This document shows, one piece after another, positions 1 through 9,916 of a DNA stretch of 46,373 bases (positions within the stretch are counted from its first letter, which is position 1; the number at the start of each line of letters is the position of its first letter). Below the pieces are notes generated by a model that did no database searches, was not told the origin of the DNA, and worked only from the letters and a program-made list of their open reading frames with translations. A program made the position numbers and the translations under genes. This stretch comes from Curtobacterium sp. 'Ferrero' (GTDB lineage Bacteria > Actinomycetota > Actinomycetes > Actinomycetales > Microbacteriaceae), in contig NZ_NXIA01000005.1 of NCBI RefSeq assembly GCF_002412165.1, forward strand, positions 135,468 through 181,840. The letters run 5' to 3'.

Positions 1-333
1 GGCGCCCTTGGCGACCAGGTCCGCCACGGTGACGTCACCACCGTTCGGGTAGAGCTCCGCGATCTTGTCCAGGTTCACGACCTGGTACTCGACACGGAAC
101 GGGTTCTTGAACCCGCGGAGCTTCGGGGTGCGCATGTGCAGCGGCATCTGCCCACCCTCGAAGCCGACCTTGACCTGGTACCGGGCCTTCGTGCCCTTGG
201 TACCGCGGCCGGCGGTCTTGCCCTTCGAGCCCTCACCGCGACCGACGCGGGTGCGGTCCTTCTTCGCACCGGCTGCCGGACGGAGGTGGTGGACCTTCAG
301 GATCTGCACGCGCTCGTTCTTCTCGTCGCTCAT
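1..333 (-). CDS. rplO: 50S ribosomal protein L15 (C-terminus outside window)
   Basis: L15 is a late-assembling protein of the large ribosomal subunit. The 111 codons visible start [20 protein letters not shown] and contain the conserved basic glycine-rich stretch with [17 protein letters not shown], then [22 protein letters not shown], which is diagnostic for the family. The reading frame runs off the left edge of the window without a stop, so roughly the last quarter is missing. Its ATG overlaps the TGA of rpmD (ATGA), indicating translational coupling. It is the last gene seen of the long ribosomal protein cluster; secY would be the usual next gene but lies outside. Confidence 0.97.
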   Translation of the reverse strand, partial: MSDEKNERVQILKVHHLRPAAGAKKDRTRVGRGEGSKGKTAGRGTKGTKARYQVKVGFEGGQMPLHMRTPKLRGFKNPFRVEYQVVNLDKIAELYPNGGDVTVADLVAKGA

Positions 334-515
334 GCGTCGACCTCCTCGACCTTCACGAGGTGCGCGACCGTGGCGACGTACCCGCGGTTCTGGGCGTTGT
401 CCTCACGCTCGACCGTCTGGCCGATGCGCTTGAGACCCAGGCTGCGGAGCGTGTCGCGCTGGTACTGCTTCTCGCTGATAACGGACTTCGTCTGCGTGAT
501 CTTCAGCGTCGCCAT
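330..515 (-). CDS. rpmD: 50S ribosomal protein L30
   Basis: This 61-residue protein starts [20 protein letters not shown] and contains [18 protein letters not shown] followed by AHLVKVEEV, the standard short bacterial L30 with one ferredoxin-like alpha/beta domain. L30 binds 23S rRNA in the large subunit. It overlaps both neighbours by ATGA: its start overlaps the rpsE stop and its stop overlaps the rplO start. The order rpsE-rpmD-rplO is the conserved spc-operon order. Length and start are typical and nothing unusual was seen. Confidence 0.98.
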   Translation of the reverse strand: MATLKITQTKSVISEKQYQRDTLRSLGLKRIGQTVEREDNAQNRGYVATVAHLVKVEEVDA

Positions 516-1249
516 CACGCACCTGCCTTCTCGGACGCGGCACGCGCTGCGGCGGCCTCGGCACGCAGCAGACGGGCCGGGACGACCGCGTCGACGTCGA
601 GGCCACGGCGGACTGCGACCGCGCGGGGTTCCTCGAGCTGCTGCAGCGCCTCGACGGTCGCGTGCACGATGTTGATGGTGTTCGACGAACCGAGCGACTT
701 GCTCAGGACGTCGTGGATGCCGGCGCACTCGAGGACGGCGCGGACCGGACCACCGGCGATGACACCGGTACCGGCGGCGGCCGGACGGAGGAGCACGACA
801 CCGGCAGCGGCCTCACCCTGCACCGGGTGCGGGATGGTGTTGCCGACGCGCGGGACGCGGAAGAAGTTCTTCTTCGCCTCCTCGACACCCTTCGAGATGG
901 CGGTCGGGACCTCGCGGGCCTTGCCGTAGCCGACGCCCACCAGGCCGTTGCCGTCACCCACGACGACGAGCGCCGTGAAGCTGAAGCGACGACCACCCTT
1001 GACGACCTTCGACACGCGGTTGATGGTCACCACGCGCTCGAGGAACTGGCTGTCGCCACCGCGGTTGTTGCGGTCGCGGCCCTGCTGACGGTCGCGTCCG
1101 CCACCACGGCGGCCACGGTTGTCGTTCGAGTCGCGGTTGTTCGACGCGGAGCCCGCGGCGGTCTCCACCGGGCGCTCGGCGACGGCAGCTGCGTCCGTGG
1201 CCGGGGCCTTGGCCTCCGGCGCTTCGTTGTTGTTCGCGATGTCGCTCAC
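515..1249 (-). CDS. rpsE: 30S ribosomal protein S5 with long disordered N-terminus
   Basis: S5 is a small-subunit protein involved in decoding fidelity and mRNA helicase activity. The S5 domain proper begins near residue 69 ([20 protein letters not shown]) and includes GYGKAREVP and the C-terminal [16 protein letters not shown], all typical. Ahead of it lies an extension of about 66 residues rich in Ala, Asn, Arg and Gly (for example [20 protein letters not shown]), absent from the 167-residue E. coli protein. The start is GTG and overlaps the rplR stop as GTGA, which supports the long form. Related actinobacteria are known to carry extended S5, so I take the tail as real. Confidence 0.96.
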   Translation of the reverse strand: MSDIANNNEAPEAKAPATDAAAVAERPVETAAGSASNNRDSNDNRGRRGGGRDRQQGRDRNNRGGDSQFLERVVTINRVSKVVKGGRRFSFTALVVVGDGNGLVGVGYGKAREVPTAISKGVEEAKKNFFRVPRVGNTIPHPVQGEAAAGVVLLRPAAAGTGVIAGGPVRAVLECAGIHDVLSKSLGSSNTINIVHATVEALQQLEEPRAVAVRRGLDVDAVVPARLLRAEAAAARAASEKAGA

Positions 1250-1617
1250 AGGTTCAGCCCTCCTTCACGGGCACCATCGGCGATCGCGGCGACGCGACCG
1301 GCGTACTTGCTGCCACCACGGTCGAAGACCACGGCCTCGACGCCGGCGGCCTTCGCGCGCTCGGCGAGGAGCTCGCCGACACGACGGGCCTTGGCGGTCT
1401 TGTCGCCGTCGAACGAGCGGAGGTCGGCCTCCATCGTCGATGCGCTGGCGAGGGTGTGACCCTTGGCGTCGTCGATGACCTGCACGAACACGTGACGCGA
1501 CGAGCGCGTGACGGCGAGACGCGGACGCGCCTCGGTGCCGGTGATCTTCTTGCGGAGTCGGTTGTGACGGCGCGCCTTGGCGGCCGACTTGCTCTTTCCT
1601 CGGATACCGAGAGCCAT
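1246..1617 (-). CDS. rplR: 50S ribosomal protein L18
   Basis: L18 binds 5S rRNA and docks it to the large subunit. The 123-residue protein begins [20 protein letters not shown] with the basic N-terminal tail, followed by [20 protein letters not shown] and ending [26 protein letters not shown], the conserved C-terminal motif. An in-frame GTG two codons upstream is also possible, but the ATG at 1615-1617 sits at a better distance from an AGG ribosome-binding core and begins two bases after the rplF stop. The junction with rplF is identical over 16 bases to the rplC-rplD junction. Confidence 0.97.
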   Translation of the reverse strand: MALGIRGKSKSAAKARRHNRLRKKITGTEARPRLAVTRSSRHVFVQVIDDAKGHTLASASTMEADLRSFDGDKTAKARRVGELLAERAKAAGVEAVVFDRGGSKYAGRVAAIADGAREGGLNL

Positions 1618-1619
1618 GA

Positions 1620-2156
1620 TCACTTACCTGACTTTCCGGCCTTGCGGCGCACGATCTCGCCGGCGTAGCGGACACCCTTGCCCTTGTAGGGCTCGGGCTT
1701 GCGCAGCTTGCGGATGTTGGCGGCCACCTCGCCGACGGCCTGCTTGTCGATGCCGGTCACGGTGAGCTTGGTGTTGCCCTCGACGGCGAACGAGATGCCC
1801 GCGGGCGGGTCGACCGTGATCGGGTGGGAGTAGCCCAGCGCGAACTCGACGCTGGAGCCCTTCGCCTGCACGCGGTAACCGGTGCCGACGACCTCGAGGC
1901 CCTTGGAGTAGCCCTGGGTCACACCGATGATGTTGTTCGCGATCAGGGTGCGGGTCAGGCCGTGGAGCGACCGCGACGAGCGCTCGTCGTCCGGACGGGT
2001 GACGAGGACCTGGTTCTCCTCGACCTTGGCCTGGATGGGCTCGGCGACGGTGAGCGTGAGCTCACCCTTCGGGCCCTTGACCGCCACGTCCTGGCCGTCG
2101 ATGGAGACGGTGACGCCGGCGGGGATGTCGATGGGAAGACGTCCGATTCGAGACAT
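1620..2156 (-). CDS. rplF: 50S ribosomal protein L6
   Basis: This 178-residue protein starts [20 protein letters not shown] and ends with [26 protein letters not shown], the diagnostic L6 C-terminal motif. It comprises two tandem alpha+beta domains of about 85 residues each, as usual. L6 lies near the sarcin-ricin loop and the elongation-factor binding site of the 50S subunit. It follows rpsH by six bases and is followed by rplR after two, so all three are probably co-translated. Confidence 0.98.
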   Translation of the reverse strand: MSRIGRLPIDIPAGVTVSIDGQDVAVKGPKGELTLTVAEPIQAKVEENQVLVTRPDDERSSRSLHGLTRTLIANNIIGVTQGYSKGLEVVGTGYRVQAKGSSVEFALGYSHPITVDPPAGISFAVEGNTKLTVTGIDKQAVGEVAANIRKLRKPEPYKGKGVRYAGEIVRRKAGKSGK

Positions 2157-2162
2157 TGTCGA

Positions 2163-2561
2163 TCACCACACGTAGGCGAGGACTTCCCCACCCACGCCCT
2201 TCTGCTCGGCTTCGCGGTCGGTCAGGAGGCCGGACGACGTCGAGAGGATCGCCACGCCGAGGCCACCGAGGACCTGGGGGATCTCCGTCGACTTCGCGTA
2301 GACCCGGAGGCCCGGCTTCGAGACGCGCTTGATGCCGGCGATCGAGCGCTCGCGCTCGGGGCCGTACTTCAGGTCGATCGTGAGGGTCTGCCCGACGCGG
2401 GCGTCCTCGATCTTCCACTCGCTGATGTAACCCTCGCGCTTGAGGATCTCAGCGATGTTCTTCTTCAGCTTGGAGCTGGGAAGCGAGACGGCGTCGTGGT
2501 GCGCCGAGTTCGCGTTCCGCAATCTGGTCAGCATGTCTGCGACCGGATCGGTCATCGTCAT
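2163..2561 (-). CDS. rpsH: 30S ribosomal protein S8
   Basis: S8 is a primary 16S rRNA-binding protein of the small-subunit platform and in E. coli the translational repressor of the spc operon. The 132-residue product begins [20 protein letters not shown] and ends with [26 protein letters not shown], both characteristic. An internal ATG two codons on is an alternative start. It is separated from rplE by 150 bases, by far the largest gap inside this ribosomal cluster, and the usual rpsN gene is not in that gap. Confidence 0.98.
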   Translation of the reverse strand: MTMTDPVADMLTRLRNANSAHHDAVSLPSSKLKKNIAEILKREGYISEWKIEDARVGQTLTIDLKYGPERERSIAGIKRVSKPGLRVYAKSTEIPQVLGGLGVAILSTSSGLLTDREAEQKGVGGEVLAYVW

Positions 2562-2662
2562 GATGCGTATCCATTCTCGCCTGGTTTCGACACCCGTTCC
2601 ACGAATGCCGACCTGAGCGATCGGGGTCCCCGGGCGGTTCCCGGAGACCTGTGTGTTCGTGC

Positions 2663-2698
2663 GTGCGGGCCGGAGGACGTGAATCCTCCGGCCCGCAC
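2663..2698 (-). promoter_or_regulatory. Perfect 15-bp hairpin in the rplE-rpsH gap, where rpsN usually sits
   Basis: The arms 2663-2677 and 2684-2698 are exact inverted complements (GTGCGGGCCGGAGGA on the plus strand) around a 6-base loop. A second small hairpin, CCGGG-cggtt-CCCGG, lies at 2630-2644. The big hairpin begins 13 bases after the rplE stop in the direction of transcription and is not followed by a U-run, so it looks like an attenuator, processing site or mRNA-stabilising element rather than a classic full terminator. The remaining gap bases show no gene. Confidence 0.75.
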
Positions 2699-2711
2699 CG
2701 CCCGAAGTATC

Positions 2712-3302
2712 TTAGACCGTCTGCTCGGCCGAACGGAACGGGAAGCCGAGCTGCTTGAGCAGCGCGCGGCCCTCGTCGTCCGTCTTCGCGGTGGTCACGA
2801 CGGTGATGTCGAAGCCACGCACGCGGTCGATGCGGTCCTGGTCGATCTCGTGGAACACGGACTGCTCCGTGAGACCGAACGTGTAGTTGCCGTTCCCGTC
2901 GAACTGCTTGTCGCTGAGCCCGCGGAAGTCGCGGATGCGGGGCAGGGCGAGGGAGATCAGGCGGTCGAGGAACTCCCAGGCGCGGTCACCGCGGAGGGTG
3001 ACGTGGGCACCGATGGCCTGGCCCTCACGCAGCTTGAACTGCGCGATGGACTTGCGGGCCTTGGTGACCTGGGGCTTCTGACCCGTGATCGCCGTGAGGT
3101 CCTTGATGGCCCCCTCGATGATCTTGGAGTCGCGAGCCGCCTCGCCGACACCGGTGTTCACGACGACCTTGACCAGGCCGGGGACCTGGTTGACGTTCGC
3201 GTAGCCGAACTGCTCGGTGAGCGCCGGCTTGATCTCGGCGTTGTACTTCTGCTTCAGGCGGGGCTGGATCTTGCCAGCCGCCGCGGCAGTCGTGTCAGAC
3301 AT
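2712..3302 (-). CDS. rplE: 50S ribosomal protein L5
   Basis: L5 binds 5S rRNA and forms an intersubunit bridge. The 196-residue product contains the family block [21 protein letters not shown], the motif [22 protein letters not shown] and the C-terminal [20 protein letters not shown] with the ending LGFPFR. An N-terminal extension of about 12 residues ([13 protein letters not shown]) precedes the usual beginning. Its ATG shares one base with the rplX TGA (TGATG), so the two are coupled. A perfect hairpin follows its stop. Confidence 0.98.
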   Translation of the reverse strand: MSDTTAAAAGKIQPRLKQKYNAEIKPALTEQFGYANVNQVPGLVKVVVNTGVGEAARDSKIIEGAIKDLTAITGQKPQVTKARKSIAQFKLREGQAIGAHVTLRGDRAWEFLDRLISLALPRIRDFRGLSDKQFDGNGNYTFGLTEQSVFHEIDQDRIDRVRGFDITVVTTAKTDDEGRALLKQLGFPFRSAEQTV

Positions 3303-3661
3303 CAGAGCTTTTCACCCGACTTCTTGGCGTAGCGGACGCGGACGGTCTTGGTGACGCCGTCCTTCTCCACCTCTTCGGTGCGGAAGCCGACACGGGTCGG
3401 CGTCTTGGTCTTCGGGTCGACGATCGCGACGTTCGACACGTGGATCGGAGCCTCGTGCTGCTCGATGCCGCCGGTCTTCGAACCGCGCTGGGTCTGGCCG
3501 ACGCGGACGTGCTTCGTGACGAAGTTCACGCCCTCGACGACGACGCGCTCCTGGTCCGGCAGCACCTCGATGACCTTGCCCTGCTTGCCACGGTCGCCGC
3601 CGCGGTCCTGGGACGGGCCGGTGATGACCTGGACGAGGTCGCCCTTCTTGATCTTCGCCAT
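3302..3661 (-). CDS. rplX: 50S ribosomal protein L24
   Basis: L24 is an assembly initiator of the large subunit. The 119-residue product starts [20 protein letters not shown] and has the KOW motif around [22 protein letters not shown], then the conserved [29 protein letters not shown]. The length is slightly above the usual 103-105 residues because of the C-terminal tail. It lies three bases after rplN and overlaps the rplE start by one base. Confidence 0.98.
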   Translation of the reverse strand: MAKIKKGDLVQVITGPSQDRGGDRGKQGKVIEVLPDQERVVVEGVNFVTKHVRVGQTQRGSKTGGIEQHEAPIHVSNVAIVDPKTKTPTRVGFRTEEVEKDGVTKTVRVRYAKKSGEKL

Positions 3662-3664
3662 GAG

Positions 3665-4033
3665 TTAGATGACCTCCGGCGCGAGCGAGATGATCTTCAT
3701 GAACTTCTTGTCACGAAGCTCACGACCGACCGGACCGAAGATGCGCGTGCCGCGCGGGTCGCCGTCAGCCTTGAGGATCACTGCCGCGTTCTCGTCGAAC
3801 TTGATGTAGGAGCCGTCCGGACGACGGGTCTCCTTCTTGGTGCGAACGATGACGGCCTTGACGACGTCACCCTTCTTCACGTTGCCGCCGGGGATGGCGT
3901 CCTTCACCGTGGCGACGATGACGTCACCGAGGCCGGCGTAGCGACGACCCGAGCCACCGAGGACACGGATGGTGAGGATCTCCTTGGCACCCGTGTTGTC
4001 GGCGACCTTGAGGCGGGATTCCTGCTGAATCAC
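3665..4033 (-). CDS. rplN: 50S ribosomal protein L14
   Basis: This is the standard 122-residue L14, which binds 23S rRNA and contacts the small subunit. The product begins [20 protein letters not shown] and ends [19 protein letters not shown], a near-invariant signature. The initiation codon is GTG, preceded by AGGAG six bases upstream. It is the first gene of what is the spc operon in E. coli; here only 32 bases separate it from rpsQ, with no clear terminator, so S10 and spc genes probably form one transcript. Confidence 0.98.
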   Translation of the reverse strand: MIQQESRLKVADNTGAKEILTIRVLGGSGRRYAGLGDVIVATVKDAIPGGNVKKGDVVKAVIVRTKKETRRPDGSYIKFDENAAVILKADGDPRGTRIFGPVGRELRDKKFMKIISLAPEVI

Positions 4034-4065
4034 TGCTGTCTCCTATTTCTCAAGCGGGCCGAGGC

Positions 4066-4350
4066 CTACTTGGCCTTCTCGAGGATCTCGACCAGGCGCC
4101 AGCGCTTCGAGGCGCTGAGGGGACGGGTCTCGCTGATCACGACGAGGTCGCCGACACCGGCGGTGCCGAGCTCGTCGTGCGCCTTCACCTTCGAGGTGCG
4201 GCGGATGACCTTGCCGTACAGCGGGTGCTTCACGCGGTCCTCGACCTCGACGACGATGGTCTTGTCCATCTTGTCGCTGGTGACGTAGCCGCGGCGGGTC
4301 TTGCGGTAGCCGCGGACGACGGCGGCGGAGTCCTTCTCTTCGTTCGCCAT
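4066..4350 (-). CDS. rpsQ: 30S ribosomal protein S17
   Basis: S17 is a primary binder of the 5' domain of 16S rRNA. The 94-residue protein has the OB-fold motif [31 protein letters not shown] and the C-terminal [23 protein letters not shown], both diagnostic. A short acidic N-terminal extension ([12 protein letters not shown]) precedes the fold. Its start shares one base with the rpmC stop (TGATG). The last gene of the S10 group by E. coli convention. Confidence 0.98.
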   Translation of the reverse strand: MANEEKDSAAVVRGYRKTRRGYVTSDKMDKTIVVEVEDRVKHPLYGKVIRRTSKVKAHDELGTAGVGDLVVISETRPLSASKRWRLVEILEKAK

Positions 4351-4673
4351 CAGTTCTCCTCGGCGGTCTCGGCAGCCTCGGTCGACTGAGCCGGCTTCTC
4401 AGCCTTCTTGGTCGACTTCTTGGCCTTCGTGGCGGTCTCGACGGGCGCGGGCGTGGCACGGATGCCGAGCTCGCGCTCGCGGAGGACGGTGTAGATACGG
4501 GCGATGTCGCGCTTGACGGCACGGAGACGGCCGTGGCTCTCCAGCTGGCCGGTGGCCGACTGGAAGCGGAGGTTGAACAGCTCCTCCTTGGCCTTCTTCA
4601 GCTCGTCGGCAAGACGCTCGTTCTCGAACGTGTCGAGCTCAGTCGGACGGAGCTCCTTGGAACCGATCGCCAT
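4350..4673 (-). CDS. rpmC: 50S ribosomal protein L29 with C-terminal tail
   Basis: L29 sits at the exit of the nascent-peptide tunnel next to L23. Residues 1-70 form the usual helical hairpin ([20 protein letters not shown], then [14 protein letters not shown] and [20 protein letters not shown]). A further 37 residues rich in Ala, Thr, Lys and Glu ([20 protein letters not shown]) extend beyond the normal end, giving 107 residues against about 65. The ATG at 4671-4673 overlaps the rplP stop (TAATG). The tail is probably disordered and would lie near the tunnel exit; its role is unknown. Confidence 0.96.
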   Translation of the reverse strand: MAIGSKELRPTELDTFENERLADELKKAKEELFNLRFQSATGQLESHGRLRAVKRDIARIYTVLRERELGIRATPAPVETATKAKKSTKKAEKPAQSTEAAETAEEN

Positions 4674-5092
4674 TATGCGTCGCCCTCCTCGCGCTTGATG
4701 ATGCGTGCCTTGAGGGGCAGCTTGTGGATTGCACGGGTCAACGCCTCGCGGGCGATGTCCTCGTTGACGCCGGAGAGCTCGAAGAGCACACGACCCGGCT
4801 TGACGTTCGCGACCCACCACTCGGGCGAACCCTTACCGGAACCCATGCGGGTCTCGGCAGGCTTCTTGGTGAGCGGGCGGTCCGGGTAGATGTTGATCCA
4901 GACCTTGCCGCCACGCTTGATGTGACGGGTCATGGCGATACGAGCGGACTCGATCTGCCGGTTCGTCACGTACGCCGGGGTGAGCGCCTGGATACCGAAG
5001 TCACCGAAGCTGACCTTGGTGCCACCGGTCGCCTGACCCGAACGCTTCGGGTGGTGCTGCTTGCGGTGCTTGACTCGACGGGGGATAAGCAT
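4673..5092 (-). CDS. rplP: 50S ribosomal protein L16
   Basis: L16 helps organise the aminoacyl-tRNA site of the large subunit. The 139-residue product starts [20 protein letters not shown] and contains [40 protein letters not shown] and [19 protein letters not shown], all conserved. Length is standard. It overlaps rpmC by one base and follows rpsC by two bases. Confidence 0.98.
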   Translation of the reverse strand: MLIPRRVKHRKQHHPKRSGQATGGTKVSFGDFGIQALTPAYVTNRQIESARIAMTRHIKRGGKVWINIYPDRPLTKKPAETRMGSGKGSPEWWVANVKPGRVLFELSGVNEDIAREALTRAIHKLPLKARIIKREEGDA

Positions 5093-5094
5093 GG

Positions 5095-5892
5095 TTACGC
5101 CTCAACTCCTGCGCCGGCCGGCGCGTCCTGCGGGGCCTGCTGCTGGCGGCCGCCACGGTCGCCGCCACGACGGTCGCCGCGCTCGCCACGGGGGCCGCCA
5201 CGACGCTCCGGGCGCGACGAACGCTGGTTCGCCTGCTCGCGAGCGAGCTCCTTGTTCGTGATGTCGCCCTTGTAGATCCAGACCTTCACGCCGATGCGGC
5301 CGAACGTGGTCCGGGCCTCGTAGAAGCCGTAGTCGATGTTCGCGCGGAGCGTGTGCAGGGGCACGCGGCCCTCGCGGTAGAACTCCGAGCGCGACATCTC
5401 GGCGCCGCCGAGACGGCCCGACACCTGGATCCGGACGCCCTTGGCGCCGGCGCGCTGCGCACCCTGCAGGCCCTTGCGCATGGCGCGACGGAACGCGACA
5501 CGCGCGGAGAGCTGCTCGGCGATGCCCTGCGCGACGAGCTGGGCCTCGGTCTCGGGGTTCTTGACCTCGAGGATGTTGAGCTGGATCTGCTTCTTGGTGA
5601 GCTTCTCGAGCTCGCCGCGGACCCGCTCGGCCTCGGCGCCACGGCGACCGATGACGATGCCCGGACGCGCCGTGTGGATGTCCACGCGGACACGGTCACG
5701 GGTGCGCTCGAGCTCGATGCGGGCGACGCCGGCACGGTCGAGGGTCTTCTTCAGGTACTCGCGCACCTTGATGTCCTCGGCCACGTAGTCGGCGTAGCGC
5801 TGACCGGCCTTGGTGCTGTCCGTGAACCAGTGCGAGACGTGGTCCGTCGTGATCCCGAGACGGAAGCCGTACGGGTTGACCTTCTGGCCCAT
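5095..5892 (-). CDS. rpsC: 30S ribosomal protein S3 with Arg/Gly-rich tail
   Basis: S3 lines the mRNA entry channel. The 265-residue product starts [20 protein letters not shown], has a type II KH domain with the GxxG loop as [11 protein letters not shown], and the C-terminal domain [20 protein letters not shown] followed by ADINYGF-like sequence ([20 protein letters not shown]). After about residue 210 comes a tail rich in Arg, Gly and Gln ([20 protein letters not shown]) that is absent from the 233-residue E. coli protein. The rplV stop overlaps nothing here except one base of this ATG (TAATG). Confidence 0.98.
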   Translation of the reverse strand: MGQKVNPYGFRLGITTDHVSHWFTDSTKAGQRYADYVAEDIKVREYLKKTLDRAGVARIELERTRDRVRVDIHTARPGIVIGRRGAEAERVRGELEKLTKKQIQLNILEVKNPETEAQLVAQGIAEQLSARVAFRRAMRKGLQGAQRAGAKGVRIQVSGRLGGAEMSRSEFYREGRVPLHTLRANIDYGFYEARTTFGRIGVKVWIYKGDITNKELAREQANQRSSRPERRGGPRGERGDRRGGDRGGRQQQAPQDAPAGAGVEA

Positions 5893-6284
5893 TACTTGAC
5901 CGCCTTCTTGCTCGTCGCTGCGACCTCGGCCTCTTCCGGCGTCGCGAGGACGACCGTGATGTGGCTGGTGCGCTTGTTGATGCGGAAGGCGCGGCCCTGG
6001 GCACGCGGCTGGAACCGCTTCAGAGTCGTGCCCTCGTCGACGAAGACGCGGCTCACGTAGAGGTCGCGCTCGTCGAGGAAGCTGTTCGTCGAGTCCGCCT
6101 TCACCCGGGCGTTCGCGATCGCCGAGGCGACCAGCTTGTACACGGGCTCCGAAGCGGCCTGCGGGGCGAACTTCAGGATGGCGAGCGCCTCGTGGGCCTG
6201 CTTGCCGCGGATCAGCTCGATGACGCGACGGGCCTTCTGAGGCGTGACGCGGATGTGTCGCACGCGTGCGATCGACTCCACCAT
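5892..6284 (-). CDS. rplV: 50S ribosomal protein L22
   Basis: L22 lines the nascent peptide exit tunnel with a long beta hairpin and is a site of macrolide resistance. The 130-residue product begins [20 protein letters not shown] and contains [18 protein letters not shown] and the hairpin [20 protein letters not shown], all typical. A tail of about 18 residues ([17 protein letters not shown]) extends past the usual end. The ribosome-binding site GAGGAGG lies just upstream of the ATG. Confidence 0.98.
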   Translation of the reverse strand: MVESIARVRHIRVTPQKARRVIELIRGKQAHEALAILKFAPQAASEPVYKLVASAIANARVKADSTNSFLDERDLYVSRVFVDEGTTLKRFQPRAQGRAFRINKRTSHITVVLATPEEAEVAATSKKAVK

Positions 6285-6309
6285 TTCGTTCCTCCTCTGC
6301 GTCCCCGCG

Positions 6310-6591
6310 TTAGCGGCGACGGCCCTTCTTGTCGTCCTTCACGTGACCACGGAAGGTGCGGGTCGGCGCGAACTCGCCGAGCTTGTGACCGACCATCGAC
6401 TCGGTGACGAACACCGGGATGTGCTTGCGGCCGTCGTGCACGGCGATCGTGTGCCCGAGCATGTTCGGGACGATCATCGAGCGACGCGACCAGGTGCGGA
6501 TCACGTTCTTGGTGTTGGCCTCGTTCTGCGTGACGACCTTGCGGAGCAGGTGCTCGTCGACGAAGGGGCCCTTCTTCAGACTGCGTGGCAT
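6310..6591 (-). CDS. rpsS: 30S ribosomal protein S19
   Basis: S19 forms a complex with S13 in the head of the small subunit near the A and P sites. The 93-residue product starts [19 protein letters not shown] and contains [20 protein letters not shown] and [19 protein letters not shown], the classic S19 signature. Length is standard and the gene sits in conserved order between rplB and rplV. Confidence 0.98.
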   Translation of the reverse strand: MPRSLKKGPFVDEHLLRKVVTQNEANTKNVIRTWSRRSMIVPNMLGHTIAVHDGRKHIPVFVTESMVGHKLGEFAPTRTFRGHVKDDKKGRRR

Positions 6592-6602
6592 CTTCTGAAC
6601 TC

Positions 6603-7442
<840 letters not shown>

Positions 7443-7460
7443 GATTTATCCCTCTGGTCC

Positions 7461-7760
7461 TCAGCCGACAGCCGTGAAGATGTCGATCGAACCGGACTTG
7501 AGCGTCACGATGGCGCGCTTGGTGTCCTTGCGCTTGCCCATGCCGAAACGCGTGCGACGGGTCTTGCCCGGGCGGTTCAGCGTGTTGATGCTCGCGACCT
7601 TGACGTCGAAGATCTTCTCGATGGCGAGCTTGATCTCGGTCTTGTTCGAACGGGGGTCCACGATGAACGTGTACTTGCCCTGGTCGATCAGGCCGTAGCT
7701 CTTCTCCGAGACGACCGGCGAGATGATGATGTCGCGCGGGTCCTTGTTGAAGCCGCTCAT
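7461..7760 (-). CDS. rplW: 50S ribosomal protein L23
   Basis: L23 sits at the tunnel exit and docks trigger factor and SRP. The 99-residue product contains [20 protein letters not shown] and the motif [20 protein letters not shown], then [19 protein letters not shown], all conserved. Its ATG overlaps the rplD stop as ATGA, pointing to translational coupling in the conserved order rplC-rplD-rplW-rplB. Confidence 0.98.
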   Translation of the reverse strand: MSGFNKDPRDIIISPVVSEKSYGLIDQGKYTFIVDPRSNKTEIKLAIEKIFDVKVASINTLNRPGKTRRTRFGMGKRKDTKRAIVTLKSGSIDIFTAVG

Positions 7761-8416
7761 GCGGAGATCTCCTTCGCGGTCTTCGACGCGATGAAGGCGT
7801 CGAGTGCGCTCTTGCTGAAGACGAGCGCGTCGGCACGGAGCACGTCGTAGGCGTTGAGCTGGCCGTACGAGAGCGCGTGGACGTTCGGCAGGTTGCGGAC
7901 CGACTTGAGCGTGAGCTCGTCGTCCGACTCGAGCACGACGAGCACGTTCTTGACGGGCGCGACCTTCTCGAGGAGCGTGCGGGCGGTCTTGGTCGACGGG
8001 ACGTCGGCCCCGACGAAGCCCTCCACGGCGGCGATGCGGCCACCGCGGGCGCGGTCCGAGAGCGAGCCGAGCAGCGCCGCGGCGATCATCTTCTTCGGGG
8101 TGCGCTGCGAGTAGTCGCGCGGGGTCGGTCCGTGGACGACGCCACCGCCGGTGTGCTCCGGAGCGCGGACCGAACCCTGACGGGAGCGGCCGGTGCCCTT
8201 CTGCTTGAACGGCTTGCGACCCGCACCGCGGACCTCGCCGCGGTTCTTGGTCTTGTGGGTGCCCTGACGCGCGGCGGCGAGCTGCGCGGTGACGACCTGG
8301 TGGATCAGCGGGACGTTGGTCTCGACGTCGAAGATCGCTGCGGGGAGCTCGACGGTGCCGGACTTCACACCCGATGCGTCGAGGACGTCGATCGTGGTTG
8401 CGGTCGTGGTGGCCAT
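7757..8416 (-). CDS. rplD: 50S ribosomal protein L4
   Basis: L4 is an early assembly protein whose loop lines the exit tunnel; in E. coli it also represses the S10 operon. The product of 219 residues contains the tunnel loop sequence [35 protein letters not shown], written here only to show the region (residues about 48-82), and the C-terminal [19 protein letters not shown] helix. An in-frame GTG lies two codons upstream, but the ATG at 8414-8416 starts two bases after the rplC stop and is preferred. Confidence 0.97.
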   Translation of the reverse strand: MATTTATTIDVLDASGVKSGTVELPAAIFDVETNVPLIHQVVTAQLAAARQGTHKTKNRGEVRGAGRKPFKQKGTGRSRQGSVRAPEHTGGGVVHGPTPRDYSQRTPKKMIAAALLGSLSDRARGGRIAAVEGFVGADVPSTKTARTLLEKVAPVKNVLVVLESDDELTLKSVRNLPNVHALSYGQLNAYDVLRADALVFSKSALDAFIASKTAKEISA

Positions 8417-8418
8417 GA

Positions 8419-9069
8419 TCACTTACCCTTCACGGCGGTGCGGACGAAGACGGAGCGACCGCGAGCACCGGGGACGGCGCCCTTGACGAGCAGCAGACCC
8501 TTCTCGGCGTCGACGGCGTGCACCGTGAGGTTGAGGACGGTCACGCGCTCGCCACCCATGCGACCGGCCATGCGCATGCCCTTGAAGACACGCGACGGGG
8601 TCGACGAGGCGCCGATCGAACCGGGCTTGCGGTGGTTGCGGTGCGCACCGTGCGATGCGGAGACGCCGGCGAAGCCGTGGCGCTTCATGACACCGGCGAA
8701 GCCCTTGCCCTTGGACGTGCCGACGACGTCGACCTTCTGGCCCGCCTCGAACGTGTCGACGGTGAGCTCCTGGCCGAGCGTGTACTCAGCGGCGTCCGCG
8801 GTACGGACCTCGGTGAGGGTGCGACGCGGGGTGACGCCGGCGGCCTCGAAGTGGCCGGCGGCGGGCTTGTTGACCTTGCGCGGGTCGATGGCGCCGGCGG
8901 CGATCTGGATCGCCTCGTAGCCGTCGCGCTCGACGTTGCGGATCTGGGTGACCACGTTCGGGCCGACCTCGATCACGGTCACGGGGATGAACTTGTTGTT
9001 CTCGTCCCACACCTGGGTCATGCCGAGCTTCTTGCCGAGCAGGCCCTTGACAGTCTTGGTTGCAGTCAT
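8419..9069 (-). CDS. rplC: 50S ribosomal protein L3
   Basis: L3 is a primary assembly protein that reaches toward the peptidyl transferase centre. The 216-residue product starts with [20 protein letters not shown] and carries [39 protein letters not shown] and [19 protein letters not shown], which are the family landmarks. Length is usual. It lies 14 bases downstream of rpsJ. Confidence 0.98.
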   Translation of the reverse strand: MTATKTVKGLLGKKLGMTQVWDENNKFIPVTVIEVGPNVVTQIRNVERDGYEAIQIAAGAIDPRKVNKPAAGHFEAAGVTPRRTLTEVRTADAAEYTLGQELTVDTFEAGQKVDVVGTSKGKGFAGVMKRHGFAGVSASHGAHRNHRKPGSIGASSTPSRVFKGMRMAGRMGGERVTVLNLTVHAVDAEKGLLLVKGAVPGARGRSVFVRTAVKGK

Positions 9070-9083
9070 CTGTCAGTGCCCCC

Positions 9084-9392
9084 TTACAGCTTGATCTCGA
9101 TGTTGACGTCGGCCGGGAGGTCGAGACGCATGAGCGAGTCGACGGCCTTCGGCGTCGGGTCGACGATGTCGATGACCCGCTTGTGCGTGCGCTTCTCGAA
9201 GTGCTCGCGCGAGTCCTTGTACTTGTGGGGCGAACGGATCACGGTGACCACGTTCTTCTCGGTGGGGAGCGGCACCGGGCCGACCACGGTCGCACCGGCA
9301 CGGGTCACCGTGTCGACGATCTTCCGGGCCGACGTGTCGATGACCTCGTGGTCGTACGACTTGAGCCGGATGCGGATCTTCTGTCCCGCCAT
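9084..9392 (-). CDS. rpsJ: 30S ribosomal protein S10
   Basis: S10 belongs to the head of the small subunit and, as NusE, takes part in transcription antitermination. The 102-residue product begins [20 protein letters not shown] and includes [20 protein letters not shown] and the ending [12 protein letters not shown], all diagnostic. The frame stays open upstream but the ATG at 9390-9392 gives the invariant length. This is the first gene of the S10/spc cluster, with a 5' region of about 470 bases free of genes. Confidence 0.98.
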   Translation of the reverse strand: MAGQKIRIRLKSYDHEVIDTSARKIVDTVTRAGATVVGPVPLPTEKNVVTVIRSPHKYKDSREHFEKRTHKRVIDIVDPTPKAVDSLMRLDLPADVNIEIKL

Positions 9393-9840
9393 GTGTCTCT
9401 CTGTCCTCTCTGCGCCGCGCACCCTTCCGGGCCGCCTGACGCCGCCTGCGCTCCGCACTGCTGCGGGCCAGGCCGTTTACCTGAACCAACCGGCCGCATC
9501 CACTGGGGATGACCGCTGTTCTCCTGTCAACCGCGCAGGGCGACCGGGGCCGTCCAGCGTGGGCATGTCGCTTCCCCCGCGGTCCGGGCACAGCAGTGCT
9601 CGTCGCGCTTCGAGGGGGATTCGATCGTGTTCTGCTGCCTGCGGCCCAACCCAGCCCTGCTGGACAGGGGGGTTGTGCACTGCCAGAGCAGTGATCCTGC
9701 GGGCGCGAGCGCCCTGCGGAATTCGGAACCGGACAAGTCTCGCACAGGCACGGCATCCATGCAACCCGGGCGTGTCGCGATCCGCGGGCGTGTCGCGGAC
9801 GGGCCACTCCCCCGGAACGACGGGGATCGACGGCCTGGAG
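9393..9840 (-). promoter_or_regulatory. Gene-free leader and promoter region of the S10 cluster
   Basis: No credible gene lies here. Two short hairpins are visible, CACTGC-cag(a)-GCAGTG at 9678-9693 and GGGCGC-ga-GCGCCC at 9701-9714, and a 12-base direct repeat GGGCGTGTCGCG occurs at 9768-9779 and 9786-9797. The promoter of the S10 operon must be in or above this stretch, yet I found no well-spaced -35/-10 pair: a perfect TTGACA at 9525-9530 on the minus strand has no matching -10. In E. coli the corresponding leader mediates L4 autoregulation; whether that holds here is unknown. Confidence 0.45.
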
Positions 9841-9895
9841 GCACGTCCCGGCCCGGACGTGCGACATGCCCTCCCGACGGGGTCGGGAGGGCATG
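9841..9895 (-). terminator. Double hairpin after the DarT-like gene
   Basis: A perfect 14-bp stem (CATGCCCTCCCGAC, 9865-9878, with 9882-9895) and a 3-base loop follows the stop of the gene at 9917 by 21 bases. Directly next to it is a second perfect 8-bp stem, GCACGTCC at 9841-9848 with 9855-9862. There is no U-run, which is common for hairpin terminators in high-GC actinobacteria. Together they probably separate the accessory gene block from the S10 cluster. Confidence 0.75.
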
Positions 9896-9916
9896 CTGAC
9901 GGGCTCGCCGTGCGCG

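Noticed and set aside
2562..2711. A broken rpsN in the rplE-rpsH gap
   Set aside because: I looked in all frames for the CxxC motifs or the RCxxCGRPRG-type block of S14 and saw no remnant.
9525..9530. Perfect TTGACA (minus strand) as -35 of the S10 promoter
   Set aside because: No -10-like hexamer lies 16-19 bases downstream; the sequence there is CCCAGT/CCAGTG, so I did not call a promoter.
9393..9916. Small open frames in the S10 leader as genes
   Set aside because: None has a convincing ribosome-binding site or family resemblance, and several overlap hairpins.
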